Of a stretch of DNA of 64,000 nt, positions 35,601 through 48,500 are shown in pieces (within the stretch, counting starts at the first letter, position 1; each line of letters opens with the position of its first letter). Origin of the DNA: Symbiodinium microadriaticum (taxonomy: Eukaryota > Sar > Dinophyceae > Suessiales > Symbiodiniaceae); contig LSRX01000595.1 in assembly GCA_001939145.1 (NCBI GenBank), positions 386,141 to 450,140 on the forward strand, read 5' to 3'. The notes under the pieces are model-generated. The model was given only the letters and a program-made list of their open reading frames with translations. It did no database searches and was not told the origin of the DNA. Made by a program: the position numbers and the translations under genes.

Positions 35601-38600
35601 TGCCAGGGTATAGATGCTGGCCAACATCCTACAGGTCGAGCTGAGAGGAAAAAAGAGCGAAGCGAGTGGGCAGTCCAGCTCTTCTCTTCATGTCTCAGAC
35701 CTCCTTAGCGGCCTTAGCCCCGGCCTGCCCATGAGCTCCGCCGCAGGGCGGCGAGCGCAGCTCGACTCGAAGGCCTCGAAGTGGCCGTCGCAATCGGAGG
35801 CCAGAACCAAAGCCCAGGTGAACATCACCTCAAGCAGGGGGAAACACAACCCACCACCGAACATGAAGGAGAGAACAGAGCACTCTGCAGCCATGGCGGC
35901 GGTAGGCATGACCCATGAGAGGAGAAACTGGGTCACGTAGTACCCTGCATGCGCGTAGTACCTCAGCTAGCGCATTTTGATATGGCCGCCCCACCGCAAC
36001 CCCAAGAAAAGACAAACTACCGACATCTTTCTTGAAGGCTTAGCCGCAAAGTCAGGGCTTCAGGAAGAGGCCTTGGTCCAAAATCGGATCATGGCTCGAG
36101 AATCTCTCAGACTCACCGGAGGTTCTCGGTGCAGCAGGTGCACAAAAGTTGTCCCAGCCGAAACATTTGACGTGTCAGCAGCTGCTCACCAGAGCCAGAC
36201 GACAGCTTGGAGAAAAACTTCAAAACCTGGGGAAGCACGCTCTCTCTTACGGTGGGGTGGCCACCAACTAGTGCTACATTTATCCAGGCAACAGAGTTGA
36301 AGCCCAAGTCCCTCCCTTTGGCCAGGTGGAAATACTCCTGTGCTTTGGCAGACGTCCGGAGAAGGATAAATGCCAGCAACTGTTGCTTCACCCGGTCTTT
36401 CCAGTGTTACGATTTTGGACTGGACCTCCTGCGCTCCTTGTGGCAAATCTCCCGGCCGTCCCCACGGAGCACAAAATCCAAACCCGCGAAAATATCTTCC
36501 GAGAGGTTCAGTGTCCTAGCACAGATCAAACACTGAGATCATCTTGTTCGCACAGCTCGCCAAATCCGTTTCTGGTCCTGGTGCCTTTCGAGACGCCTCC
36601 CTGCTGCATCATGAACCTCCGCGGCACGCCGTCACACCACTACCACATAGCTAGCTGCAACGAACTGTCGTCAAGCTGTCCACTACATGCGTTTAGGCAA
36701 GCAGCTGTTTGTTCATGAGATCTGGGTGCCCGTAGTGCATCCGTGCCCCCAACACCGCGTAGCTCCGCTGAAGGATTGTGCAGAAGGCCATCTCCGAGCC
36801 AGCTGCAAAGTCACCAACAGAACCCATGTCACCTGCAGGAAGGGAGACGGGGAGAGCCCACAGATCTGGGCCAGGCAATCTACCAGGCTCTAGGTTGGCG
36901 CCAAGCTGCTTGTGATGTGCTCTGGAAACCCGACAATCCTTTCTGGACAAGCTGGCACCAAAACAGGAAGTGCGACCCGCTTCTTCGATCTCCCCCTCAA
37001 CAGCTTTAAGCCATGTGTCTGCTTTGCGTTCCACCGGAACTCCGCCAAAGCGCACGGCAGCAGCATCATTTGCTCAAAATATGCACCTGCCCCAGGAAGG
37101 GTGTACTGATTGAGTCGTGTATGGAATACTAGCAGAGCTTCTACGGCACCTTGGTTCGAGTCGACGCACTGGGTGATAGTGCCCCGGCTGAAGGGAAGAG
37201 CATGATTCTGGTTGTCAGCCTTTCCATCGCTCAAGATTGGATATCCTGGAAGCTCGATGCGGTACAAGGGCTGCCGGAATGAGGAGCCCATGTTCTTGAC
37301 CTGCAGCTGCAGTTTGCAAAAATGAGCGAGCGACATTCCTGCGTCCAAGTTCCCGGCCTTCTTGCAGCTTCGATCCTGAATGCGTTGAAGGAAATCCTAC
37401 GAACAACGCAGCCCGCTTGATGTATGGACATCGACGCATGTCGATGCCACCACCCAAGTTAAATCATGCGTCGATCAGGCAGCTGTAGTATCGTCGTCTC
37501 TGGCGGGGATGAATCCCCTGAGCCCGTGCACATTCACACTGACTTTGACCCGGAAAAGCGTGTGTTGAGGCATCCTCTGTGGTGTCGTGCCCGAGGCACA
37601 TCTCGATCGCCGTTCTCGACCAAGTGGTTGTGGTCGATGTAAGCGATCTTCAGATTCGAGGGAAACCTCTCCAGCATCTCATTCACCTGTTCGCGCTGAG
37701 CCGCGGTGAAGTAGGTATACCTCAGCTTGGACGTCACAGTCGATGCCAGGCTGCTCTCTCCTGCAATCAGGCGCTGGCAGCTGCATGGAAACCAGGCAGC
37801 GGAACCTGCAAAATTATACAGGAGCACAAGTGCCGAGGTCGATTTCAGGCTTCAGTTGGCATGCTGCCATGTTATCCAAGACGCACATCTCTTGTGTCTT
37901 CCTGAGCGTTTAGCAGGCTCTGCTTATGTCAGGATGCTCGAGGCCTTTTACACTGTTTGCCTCTGCAGAACTGCCACACACTCATGCAAAAGCAAGGCCA
38001 GGGATCTCTTTGCCATTTCAACCCACTTGTTGAAAGACCTTGGAGCTCATGGTGCAGCAGCAGGGCATCGTGGTACCTCGGTTGAAAGGGCACTTTAATG
38101 AAGCTGATCTTGCGCAAGAAGTTTAGACACCTGAACTAGGGCCTGCCGTAATTCCGGTAGAGCTGCTTGCAAACACCAGACACGGTTCGCCAGAGTGTTT
38201 GAAGGCGCATGGATGCCCAGACACATGTCTCCTGGTTCAAAGACTACACCAAGAACTACAACTACACATCATGCAATCACTGAGAATGGATGCAACCCCA
38301 ACATCTCTGCGTCCTTCCACTGCTCTTCACTGTAGCGCGACCAATTCCTGACACCACCTGGGACGGACCAATTTTGAGCCAGATTCTTGAACTCGTCGAC
38401 CTCGAGGCGTCATCTTGTCCCGAACTTCTGTGGACAGCCGACATCAAGAATGCAAGCAGGCAACATACTTGATGCGCAAATAGTCGATCAGGTGGCCCAG
38501 CTCGCGCGCTTCACCCGCAGCCTGGCAAAGGTGCCCACCAGAGAATTTATTCTCAATCCGTCAACCCAAAGCAGACGAAGGAAACTGCCCTAGCATTTTC

Positions 38601-41600
38601 CAGGCCTCGCTGTACAAGTCCTCCTGACTCATCAGGATCGGCTCCTGCAACATGGCAAGATGCTTCGCATCACTTTGCACGACGCGGGCCTCGAAGTGCG
38701 GGATCAACGCCGTCATGCCCGGCAAATAAGGAGACCGGTATGGTCTCGGAACATGCAAACCAACACCTGCGGGTCGCATCAAATCCGCTCAGATCGGCGA
38801 GAGAATGCAACGCTGCTCGAGAAGTGCCGCTGAACCTCTTGCAAGTGCCAGGAATCGCCACTGCAGCTCTTTGTTCCCAGGCCACTCCTTGGCTGCTGGG
38901 CCTTCGCCCCAACGACGCTTAGCCGTTCATATTCATATTGGCTACCAGTACCTTCTGGGCCTTGAAGGGGCTAGCGGTGGGGAGCAGAACGTGCCAGCAG
39001 CTTAGCAGGGGAAAACACTGACAAAGACGAGCATGACGATGACGGCGAAAACGTCAGTATCCGTGGCGAACCGTAAACCCTAAAACCAATTCAGTTCATA
39101 CTGATAGGACTCGAAACCCTGCTGGGACTTTGACTTTGGCTAAATAAACCATACAACCTCTGCATTCGAACACAAACATTTGGATTTAGGGTCTAGCCCC
39201 ACCCATCGGTGACAAGGATTTAAATCCAAGCCAGTGAGGAATCCGAAAAGTACGCCAAAGTTCGTGCTGTGATGCTATACCAAAACATCGTGACAGCATC
39301 AATGACGAGCTGCGCGAGTGTCGGTGATTCCACAGTAATGCTTGCCTGCCTCCGATGTGACGCGTAGAGCTGCACTCTGGCTTTTGACTACGACGACCAT
39401 GCACATCTGCAGACAAGCCGCTCTCTCCAAGCAGTTCTCTCGATTAAAGAGGACCGGAGGATCAGGCTCTTCAGACGTGATGTAATCGAAGCACAGCTCG
39501 CCGCTGTCTCGCATGTTTATCTTGTGTTCCCTAGTCCTCGGCCGGCGACTCCGCTATGTGCAACTATGCCATAATTATGCCTTATCAGAACGCCATCTAC
39601 CAGGAATCCAAGCGTCATGTGCTGAACGACTAAGTTCCACGTCTTCGCAAAAGCACGCTTGCCATCGTGAGAGTATCTCCTGCTACATGCAGCTTTCAAA
39701 ACGGTGTATTCGCAACCGCTCACGAGTGTCGCCTGCGAACTGCAGACTTTGCAATAGGGCCGCTGCAGTTTTAAAAAAGGCTTGTTTAGTTATAGTTTCA
39801 GCCTGGCCACAGCACCTTCTGCGCGAAGCGCTCGGGAAGCTTGTGCATGGCATCCTCCAGCGCAAAATCGAAAATGTAGCATTTCCGCCTCAGCGCAGCA
39901 CTGACCGGCCGGCTCAGAGACTGGAGAGCGAAGTATGTCAGGAACTTCCGGTGTGCATCCGAAGCACTGAACAAAAGTACTGGCCATGCCCATGCAGGTG
40001 CACCCAACAGTGAACCAAAGCTGCGTGTCAGCGCAAAAGATGAAGAGGCTGGAGAACCACAGCCACAACCTCATTTGTTCGAAAGAGAAGCCATTCGCCG
40101 TCCTCTTTGATGCAATCAATGCAGGACGTGGAACAAAGTGACAGCCAGGGGGCCAAATCAGTACATCGCGTGCCCAGATGCTGCTGTGCCAAGCGATCCT
40201 TGAAATCCAGGGGCCGGCAGGGCAAGCAAGAGACCCCTCAGAAAGACCCTCATAAAAACCGCAAAACGACTCTAAGGCCTCCCGCTCCCCTGGTTCGGAG
40301 CCCCCTTTTTTGCCGAGGCTCCGGATGTCCTGGGAGGTGGCTCGGCCCAGGGGCTCCAGTTGAAGATCGAGGATCAGCGCAAAGATGGAGACGAAGAGGA
40401 CCACCTCTCCGCCCCCGCCCCAAAAAGAAGTGTACAGAGGCTTCGTTTCGTGGCTTTCTGAGCCATGCCAAGTGCTGGATGAGGAGCCGCCACCAGAAAC
40501 TTGGCGGCCAGGACCACAAACCAGAAGAAATACCTATCAGAGTCCACGCGAAGGGCAATGGCTTGTAAAGATGTCTCTCCCCTGAGCCTGGTGATCCGGA
40601 GCCGCAGTGGTGCTCGCGGTCTGTCCTCCGGCAAGGCACAGACTTGAGCAGCTCTCTGTAGGAACAGTGCAGGACCTATCTCCTTGTAAGGCATGTCAAA
40701 GCTTCGGTCAGAGAAGAAGAGCAAAGAAGCCACCACCCACACGGAGACCACAGTATGCCCGATGAGACTGTATTCCAATATCCGATACTCGCTGTTCTTC
40801 CAAACCTCGGTAGCATCGTTGCTTAAGGCCTATAGACTGCCTGCATAGTCTCTGACGGCCGAGGGTCCAAGTCCGCATAACGAACGGCAGCGTAGGTGAC
40901 CACTGGGAGCAGCCATAGCAAGACACGCCAGGCGTTGGCGCAGCAGCATCCTTCGAGGCTCTTGGCAAGGGCCCCGGGAGCCCTTCACATCCCAACATGA
41001 AGCCCGTATGACAAGTGTTACCGGGGATATTGCTGGTGGTGCTGTCAGGTCGGTTTCCCGAGATGTGTCAGGATGAAAGCCGCAAAATAGTTGCAGCAAC
41101 GCCAAGGCCAAAGCGACTTCAATCCCCCATCCCGCCTAGGCCAAAAATGGCCTTCCTCGTGGCACTGCCACAGGTATAGAGCCGCGACCTTCCATGGTCG
41201 TGCCATGGCTCTGCTCTTAATGACGCGGTGAAGCATCCGACTCACTTCTCAAGGCTGCCAAGCGGCACGGTTACCAGAAGGGCGTGACAGGGAGCAACCA
41301 GACCCAGGGCGGCGAAGCGCACCGGTGCGGTCCTCCCGGCCATCGTTTCCTCCTCCTCTTCGTCTTCAGGCTCCTGGAGGTCACGGTGTTGGACGAGTTT
41401 CCAAAGATGCGAAGACGTGACAAGAGTGAACGAAGTTAGGGATCTGGCCCCTGCCACGATGCAGATGGCAGTGAAGAACAACAAGGAGTGAAGCAGCCAG
41501 ATCCTGAACCATGCGTCAGGTCGTCCCAAGACTAACCTTGCCAAGTTCTTTCCTCTCCTACTTGTGCAACGTCCGAACGTCCTCTGCGTGGACGCGAAGA

Positions 41601-44540
41601 CGCCCCAGAGTGAGTGCACCTGTGATGTCGTTTTCTCTGCAGAAGCCTTTTCTGCTCGGGCCCCCCAAACCTTTCCATGGCGATGTCCTTCCCAGCGGGA
41701 CTCTCGCTCATAAAACGCTTGCCTCACGGTGGGTCTTCGTCTTGGAGGAGTTCAGCATCTTCGTCAGGTTGAACTCCTGCAAAAGGGGGAGCCGAGAAGA
41801 GGAGAGCCCCCGGCCGGGGGGGCGGAGGGGGCCCGAATCCTTGCTTCTCGGAGGGTTAGTAGGCTTTTTTGGCATCGGGAATTCGGGAATTTGGGGCATT
41901 AAGCTGTTGGTACTTTTGGGGTTTACGGTTTACCCTTCAAGGGCCTGAAGGATGGCAAAGCGCTTGCCATGCTCAGACTCGAAAAGCCGCGGCATCCCTC
42001 GCCGCAAGCGCATCGCGCTGGCGAAGAATTCGTTCCAGTCGTCCTTGAAATGGCTTTCGAGTTTTCCCACTATGTCTGCACGTCTACGTACCCTCAGCTG
42101 ACGTCGCCGGGCCACGTAGTTGGCGATATCTGGCGGCAAAAAAGCCTCGAAACCGCGGTGAAATGTCGGCAGCTTCTCCCTGAACTCGTGCACGACGCCG
42201 CTGGCGCGCTCGGCCGCTGAGATCCGCTTGAAGTCGACGCAGTCGTACCACTCGTCGAAGACCAAGTTGTAGATGGGACGGACCATGCCTTGGAGCTGAT
42301 GCAGAAGCCAAAAAACACACCGATGTCGAGTCATGATGTGGATGTCCTTCATTCTGAGACCCTTGCGAGCGAGGAAGAGGTTGTTGCTGCTGCCCTTTCG
42401 GTCCGGGCTGGATGCCTGGGTCCAGGAAACGGCTCGTAAAGGGGCCACGTGTCATGGCAGCAAGCAGCAAAGCAGTGCCGGCTGGGCCTGTCCCGTGCCT
42501 CTTTGATACAAAGGTTCGCCATGCGGATCGTCAGCGGAAAGAGACAACTCGGTCAAGAAGTACACCACTTCGGGCCTCGAAAGTTTTGGTACCCACTCCT
42601 TCCACTTCCGATGAAAACATGTCTGAGCGAGCGAGCACGTGGAGGGAAAGGAATAGAGTACAAAGCGGTCATCGAGAATCGCACGAATGTGAAAACAAAT
42701 GAGCAAGCCAGAGCTTACCTCTACGGAAAGAATTTGTTGCAAAACTGCCTAGCTACGTACTTTGGATGTGCACAAGCAAGATTCAGTCCCTTGCAGCATT
42801 GCACGACTGAGAGCAGCTGCCCAGAATCCAACTGCAAGCAAGGGGGCATGAACCTCAAATTGCCGGCTTCGCCCCAGACCAGCAAGTAGACTGCCTGTGC
42901 TTTGTTCCAGACAAGGTCAAGACCACACAATGAAATCAAGCCGCAAAAACCTACGAGGACCCCAATGTCAGAATTACGACCAATGCAGACAAGCATCGAT
43001 TTCGGCTAGGTGTTTGCTGCTGATCTTCGCGGCCCGTGCCATGATGGTACCGTCGGCGTCCAACCAGGCTCCATGTGGCAGCTGCGCCCAGCGAGCCCCA
43101 CCCAGGCCCAAGCCGTGCAAGCTCAGGGGCTCCTCAAAACTCACGACAGAGAGTTGTTGCAGTATTTCGCACGGGCCACCCGACCGCCACGATTCGTCCT
43201 GTAGCTCAGACGCCAGAGCATCTCGCCAGCGCAAGAAGCCCTCCAACAACTCGGCCTTGGCCGAGGCAGGCTGACGCGGTGACAGAACCGTTTGTGTTCC
43301 TCAGGTACACGCATGCATAGCATGGAGAGCTTCATGCAGAAGGGTTTGCTCATTCACCACCTCACGAGGCCAAGAGGAATATACTGATAGACTGCAAGAC
43401 CTCTTGTCGTCTTGGTGAGCGCTGTCTGAATCTCAGAGGGAGCCGCCGCATCGGTGAGGAAATCCCCTTCCTCCTCCAATTCGAGGTCTAAGTCGGCCAG
43501 GATCGCGCAGTGCGAGCGCCAGAGCCTGGGTCAGAAGCGAAGAGAAGAAATGTACACACATCAGATGTCCTCCTTTCTCTGGGCTTGGAGCGAGAGTAGG
43601 TGGTCGAACTGGTTCCTGGCGGGGCGAGACTGGCGGCCGGACCGTCCTCCTATGAGCTAGCAATGACCATTTCCATTTTCTAACCATGCACCCCCCCCTA
43701 GCACCCAAATCATAACAAGTTATACCGGGGCAAATCTTACATTGAAGACGTTAAGATATAGTCATAAATGCTCAAGAACCGAAAACAAAGAGATAAACCC
43801 GAAACCTAAAACTAAAGCAAAACCTAAAGCAGTAGCAATACAACCACCGATAAATAATAATATTGTAACAAATGAAGAACCAGCATATATACAACAAGCT
43901 AATCAACAAGTAAGAGCACCAGAACCGCCACCAGTTATAAAAACACCACAAGAAATAATAAATGAAAATTTTATGTTAATACAACAACAGTATATAAGCC
44001 AGAGAAGAGAGAAAGCAAATAATTTAGTTCAAAGCATGTTTTCAGGAGGATTAAGAAATANTTGGTGTATGGGGTTTAGGGTGGGATTTTTCTATGTGGA
44101 TCTTGGTGTGGGTCTTATGGTGGTTCCATCCTAGGGGTATTCCTATGGTTCTTTTGGTGAGGTTAGGGTTGAGGTATAAGTTGTTACGGTTTTGGATCTT
44201 CAGGTGAGTTATTCCTAGGGTTCTACCTATGGGTCTTGGATGGGTTGAGGGTTGAGGTATAGGTTGTTATGGTTTGGGGTGCTAGGGGGGGTGCATGGTT
44301 AGAAAATGGAAATGGTCATTGCTAGCTAGCAGCTCTATGGCCCTATGGCGGGGCGGCCGGGGCGGCCTGACGTTGTCGACTTGGAAGTCGAAGCGCTGGT
44401 AAAGGGCGGAGAAGAGGCTGGCAGTGCTCTCCGCGAAGTGCTGCGCTCCGTGGAGGCCACGAAGGGAGTGATCCTTCATCCAATGCTTCAGCAGCTCCTG
44501 CCAGGGCAAGTCATGGCCCTGTGGCCCAAGGCTCGAAAAC
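32655..44540 (-). CDS. 1,3-beta-glucan (callose) synthase, GT48 family
   Basis: This polytopic plasma-membrane enzyme makes beta-1,3-glucan from UDP-glucose. About 25 exons follow the plant callose synthase order. FKS1 region: DFQVDNVR (ends 44367) joined to NQFDHLLSLQ (from 43615); LEGFLRWRDAL (about 43250); AVYLLVWGEAGNLRFMP (about 42895); long exon 42395-41932 (WNEFFASAM). First membrane block: AWFRIWLLHSLLFF (about 41500); RYFFWFVVLAAKFLV (about 40535); CADTQLWFT (about 40035). Catalytic block: TALIPHFEA (about 38730); TSKLRYTYF and LKIAYIDHN (about 37710); ELPGYPILSDGKADNQNHA (about 37250); ERIVGFPEHI (about 36940); EYFHLAKGRDLG and GEQLLTRQMFRLG (about 36330-36160). C-terminal membrane block: FTLSFLMQLG (about 35310); SWLYAPFIFNPHQF (about 34360); WGRGWIRWYEAGK (about 34180); several helices to FRDMITSTVILVPLLI (about 32790). 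The stop is at 32655. The N-terminus is unresolved. The 44366-43616 intron holds the TIR insertion. Confidence 0.92.
43709..44060 (+). pseudogene. Virus-like protein fragment, C-terminal part
   Basis: The frame is open from the left inverted repeat to the N. It reads NLTLKTLRYSHKCSR, a His/Cys cluster like the second half of a small zinc ribbon. A Lys/Pro linker follows (INPKPKTKAKPKA), then QQPI-type Asn/Gln-rich sequence, then the helical segment TPQEIINENFMLIQQQY and REKANNLVQSMFSGGLRN. Codon use is strongly A/T-biased (AAA, ATA, AAT), the opposite of host exons. My recollection is that such KTLxYSHxxC plus Lys-rich proteins occur in large DNA viruses and virophage- or Polinton-like elements of algae; this needs a search. 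No start codon or upstream half is present, so it is a fragment. Confidence 0.55.
44061..44061. other. Ambiguous base (N)
   Basis: The only undetermined base noticed in the window. It falls exactly where AT-rich coding-like sequence meets T/G-rich repetitive sequence, so it may be a scaffold or polishing join, and the two halves of the TIR element may not be truly adjacent. Confidence 0.95.
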
Positions 44541-44799
44541 CGGAAAAAAATTGGGGTCCTGGTGCAGATCCGCGGGAGCAGGGGCACTAGATCGAGGCAT
44601 TGCATAGAGGCCCGGGGAGCAGCTTGGCCCCTGAGGTGTCGGCCTTGGCCGCAAGAAGACTCCAGCACAGCCGGATTTGCAGCTCATTGGGGATCCGGCG
44701 ATGGGCTCAGGACCTTGGTGTCTGCAATGACATCTCTCTACGGATTGGATACGATTCCGCACACCGCCGTTCTCCCGGAGCCGGAAGGCTAAATGTCCG

Positions 44800-45330
44800 C
44801 CCAATGGTGTGACTCATGGCGCGCAAATGCCGAACAGGTGGCCGTCAGCGATGCGATGACGGAGAATACTAGTGCCAAGAAGGCACCTGCGAGCACAAGA
44901 TGACTCACTTTCGTGATGAAAGCTGCCCCAGATTCAAAGCATATCCGTTCGTCATTCCACAGCCGCACCTCCTACGAGCACCGCGACGGAAAGCGTGGAC
45001 CAGGAGGCGTGCGCCTGTAGACCTGACTATCTAATGCCACGCCGGCGCCGCCAGAATCATAAGTCTTGCTGTTCTTGCTGCATCATGACATGACTTGAGA
45101 TGCACCCTCTGCAAAGCCTTGACCCTGAAATCGTCTTCAGGGAGCGCTGCCAATGGCGACGACGTGCTGCAGCAGTGTCAAGGTAGCTTCAGCCGAGTGG
45201 CAAAAAGGAGGTCGTAGTAGGTCGCAACACTGCGAGTCGTCCATGATGACCTTTGGTTTGACTCAGCTGAACTTGGGGCATCCATGTCTGAGAGACGGGT
45301 AAAGCCATGGCTTGCTCTCGACAAAAACTA
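44800..45330. other. Spacer without a supported gene
   Basis: No convincing exon on either strand. It lies upstream of the first recognised glucan synthase exon and may hold unrecognised 5' exons, the 5' UTR or an intergenic gap. Confidence 0.35.
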
Positions 45331-45539
45331 AGGCCACTAAAACTTGAAAGTTTCAACCACCTTGGCTACAGTGCTACTGGTAGTAGCCTGCTTTTGCCCC
45401 AGTCTGCAGACAGGTTTTTTGCACCCTTTCACAAGCACTCCACAGTCGTGAGTTGCACTGCATGCTTCGGAATCACCAATCACGAGCCAGGGCACATGAC
45501 TCCAAGCGTAAAGCGACACCACCGCCGCCGCCTCGAACT

Positions 45540-48500
45540 GGTCATTGTCCAACAGCTCGGCCGACTGCTGACAAAAGGCTCCTGGCTTCTCTGCCGGTGC
45601 AGCAGAACCCGTCGAAGGCGAACGCCCGTCCTGCATCCTTGCTTTTTTGCTGCCACACAGCCAACTGGTCTGGACTGGCCCAGTGGCTGCTGTCCAGTTC
45701 CACGTCGTTCTGCGGAGCATCGCACATCTTCACGCCTACGCCCAAACCTTTAAGAAGCACGGGCTCCTGGAACTGGGCGATGGCTTTCCTGAGCTCGGGC
45801 AGAAACCGAGGCCTTCTACACTTCTTGTCTCCTTGTCTCCTAGCTCCACTGCCTCCGAAATTCTGGACTTTGCCACAATTCATCATCTGCAGCTGCTGCA
45901 GCTGGGGATCGTGGTACCTCACTTATTCAAGCATCAAGCAACCTTCAAATGTGGAAGCACATCTATTGCCAAGGAGCTGCTTCGGCAGCTTGCAGCTGGA
46001 GCTTTGAAAGCCACATCGCCAGCAGGACAGCGGATACTCGGAAGCCACCTGCATGCCCGCCTCCTCCTCCGTGAGCTCCTCAGAGCAGCGCTCTCGGCTT
46101 GAGACAATGAAGGGAGGACGGGAGGACCCTCTGGCTCTGCTCTGGACCCTACCGGCCCTGATTCCTTTTACTACCAGTAGGTCCTTTACCATTGCAAGGA
46201 TGGCTCGGCTTGATTGTGGACGACTGAGGCTTTTTCATGTTTCACTCTGATGAAAAGAGTCTGCTACGCTGCTACGCGATCGCAATGCGAATGCCCATCT
46301 GAACCCGACACCATCACGTGAGATCGGCACAGCGCGACCTGGCCTTGAAGCCAACGAGCCAGTCCACGCGACCGCCGCCTCTGCTCGAGTCGGGCTGTTT
46401 TTGAGGTCCCAAGCCGTGGCCGTGAACAGACAAGGATTACGTTCAGGCCGGGGCAAGTGTGGCCGCCGGCATCGTTCGACGCAGCTATGCCACAGTTATG
46501 GCCAGACGAAGGTACCCAAAGCAAGAGGCAAAGAGCCTGCCGTTGTGACGGTTTTGTGCAGTGAAACTGCACTGCAAACAGGAAACATCCGCGAGCAACC
46601 TGAAGCAGCCGCATCACCGGCTCATGTCTCTGGGACCAGTAGCCGCGACATTCGGCCGCTACCAGAACTCGGAGCGCTACACTCTGAATAGCTCGCGGGC
46701 CCTGCCCTATCGCACTAAGCTAACAGGCGACTTGAATGGAAAGCTACTGCAGTGCTGTGCACATGCACGCGCTTTTGAAACTCGTAGCCGTTGCTCTCGC
46801 GTTGGGATCTGTTGGGTCTACTCGCTGCCAGTCTGTCTTTTGATTCGCCGGGCAGTCGGCTGCTGTTGCACAAGTTGCACGTAGAGACACGTGCTCGGTC
46901 CATGCGAATGATTCCAACGAGGTGTCTAGGCTAAATTAGTGAGGACGCCAACTGCGAGTGCCCAGTTATAGCTACGTAGTTTCATGCCAGTCATGTGTCA
47001 GCTCTCGTATAGGGGGAACGAGAGCGTGTGTAAAGACAAAACGTGAAGCTCAGATCCACGACAGCGACACATGTCAACTCATCTCATCAAAGCATTCCAA
47101 GCCGGTCTCCTGCCCAAATGTGGCCTATACGGCCCGTCAACTGTCGACGGGCCCTCCAGGGAAAGCAATTCGGAGTCCAGTCCCTGAGCCGCCGCGCTGC
47201 GGGTAGATCCGGCACTTGCCCTGAGGAGCTTCTCCTTGCCAGGCGAGATCAGCAAAGCTCATCGTGCAACTGCATCTGCACTGCTTCGGTGACCTCTTTT
47301 GGTTTCTGCGTGTAGAGCTGCCAGTGCCTCTGCGGTCACTGTCCACGTTCGGTCCCCAGCGAAGTTTAAAACACGAACACGCGCCTTTCGCACTCGGCAG
47401 GGCGTGACCTTCCATTCCGGACCTGAAGACGGATCGACCCTCGACCCGACTAGAGGACCGATCTCGATCTCGCCGAGCACCCGACAGCGAGATCGTATCG
47501 CACTTAGGATCTCGACGACGCTCATCTCGGCCCACAAGGCCCAGAAGCAAGAGACATGACATGACGTGACATGACGTGACATCAAGAAGGCACCCGAACA
47601 TACCCGGGCCCTTCGGCGCGCCTTCTGACCCGCGGTGGAGACCAAGGCCACCATGCGCTTGAACTCGCCAACGGACGGCTGCGGCCGTCTCCTTCCAAAG
47701 TCTGTGGCTTCTTCCATTTGGGAGGGGCAGACTCCACCCTTCACCAAAGGAGACGATTCTCTTTTTTTTTGAAAACGGCACAGCAGGGCGTGCCCAAGGA
47801 GCACTTGTGGCCGGAAAGTGGATGCACAAAGCCCCATCTATGCGAGCTCATGCTGTACTGAAGACAACCCCATTAACCCTGAATTTGCAGAGCAACGCCT
47901 TCCTGCCGACACTGCACTGAGAAGGATGCGTAGCATTGCTCTGACTTTAAGCGGTCTGCAGGTCGGCAAGTGGTGGGGCAGGGAAGCCACAAAATCGGAG
48001 TTAAGCAATAAAGAAGATTGAGAGCAGGCTTCCGGGACTGTACCTTAAAAGACGGAGGCTTCAGCTGCTTCTGTTTCTGTCACTCTGTTCAGCTCTCTGG
48101 TACAAGCCGCCTTTGCTCTTGTGGAATTGTACCCGGAGTAGGTAAGCAAATCGTGGCTCTGCTCTTTGGAGCTGCCATCGAGTTCAAAGCCACAGCCACA
48201 TTCTTAACATGGCAAAGACAGGATTCGGGGATTCGTGTCGCCGCCTCCACAATCCCTTGGAAACTAAAGATTCGCCGCCCATTTTGGTGGCTAAACGGAT
48301 GCCAGCTACGTCCCCATCCTTCTTCGGTGAGGTTGCAGCCAGGTGTGCTTTACAAATTCCGTGCACCTGCATTGTGCCGGGAGCTGTGACATTGCACCCA
48401 TACCTCGGTCACAATGACGAAACATGCGCTCATGAAACAGGGCTTCTTAGCCAAGACGGAGGCTGGTTCATCGGGGGGAGTCCACGAGGCAGTGCCACAG

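Larger units (their letters stand above)
43655..44327. mobile_element. 673-bp insertion with ~54-bp terminal inverted repeats, virus-like cargo
   Basis: The arms at 43655-43708 and 44273-44327 are inverted copies. Each reads inward AGCTAGCAATGACC, then a shared middle, then a C-tract and TAGCACCC. They differ by one base in the C-tract (8 versus 7) plus a small change at the inner edge. The left interior (43709-44060) is very AT-rich, unlike everything around it, and is open in one plus frame. The right interior (44062-44272) is T/G-rich with an internal direct repeat spaced by 83 bp and GGTTTAGGG-like words. A single N at 44061 marks the junction. The element lies wholly inside a GC-AG intron (44366-43616) of the glucan synthase gene. 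No transposase is visible and no clear target duplication was found. It could be a fragmentary virus or Polinton-like insertion, a non-autonomous TIR element, or partly an assembly artefact at the N. Confidence 0.8.
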
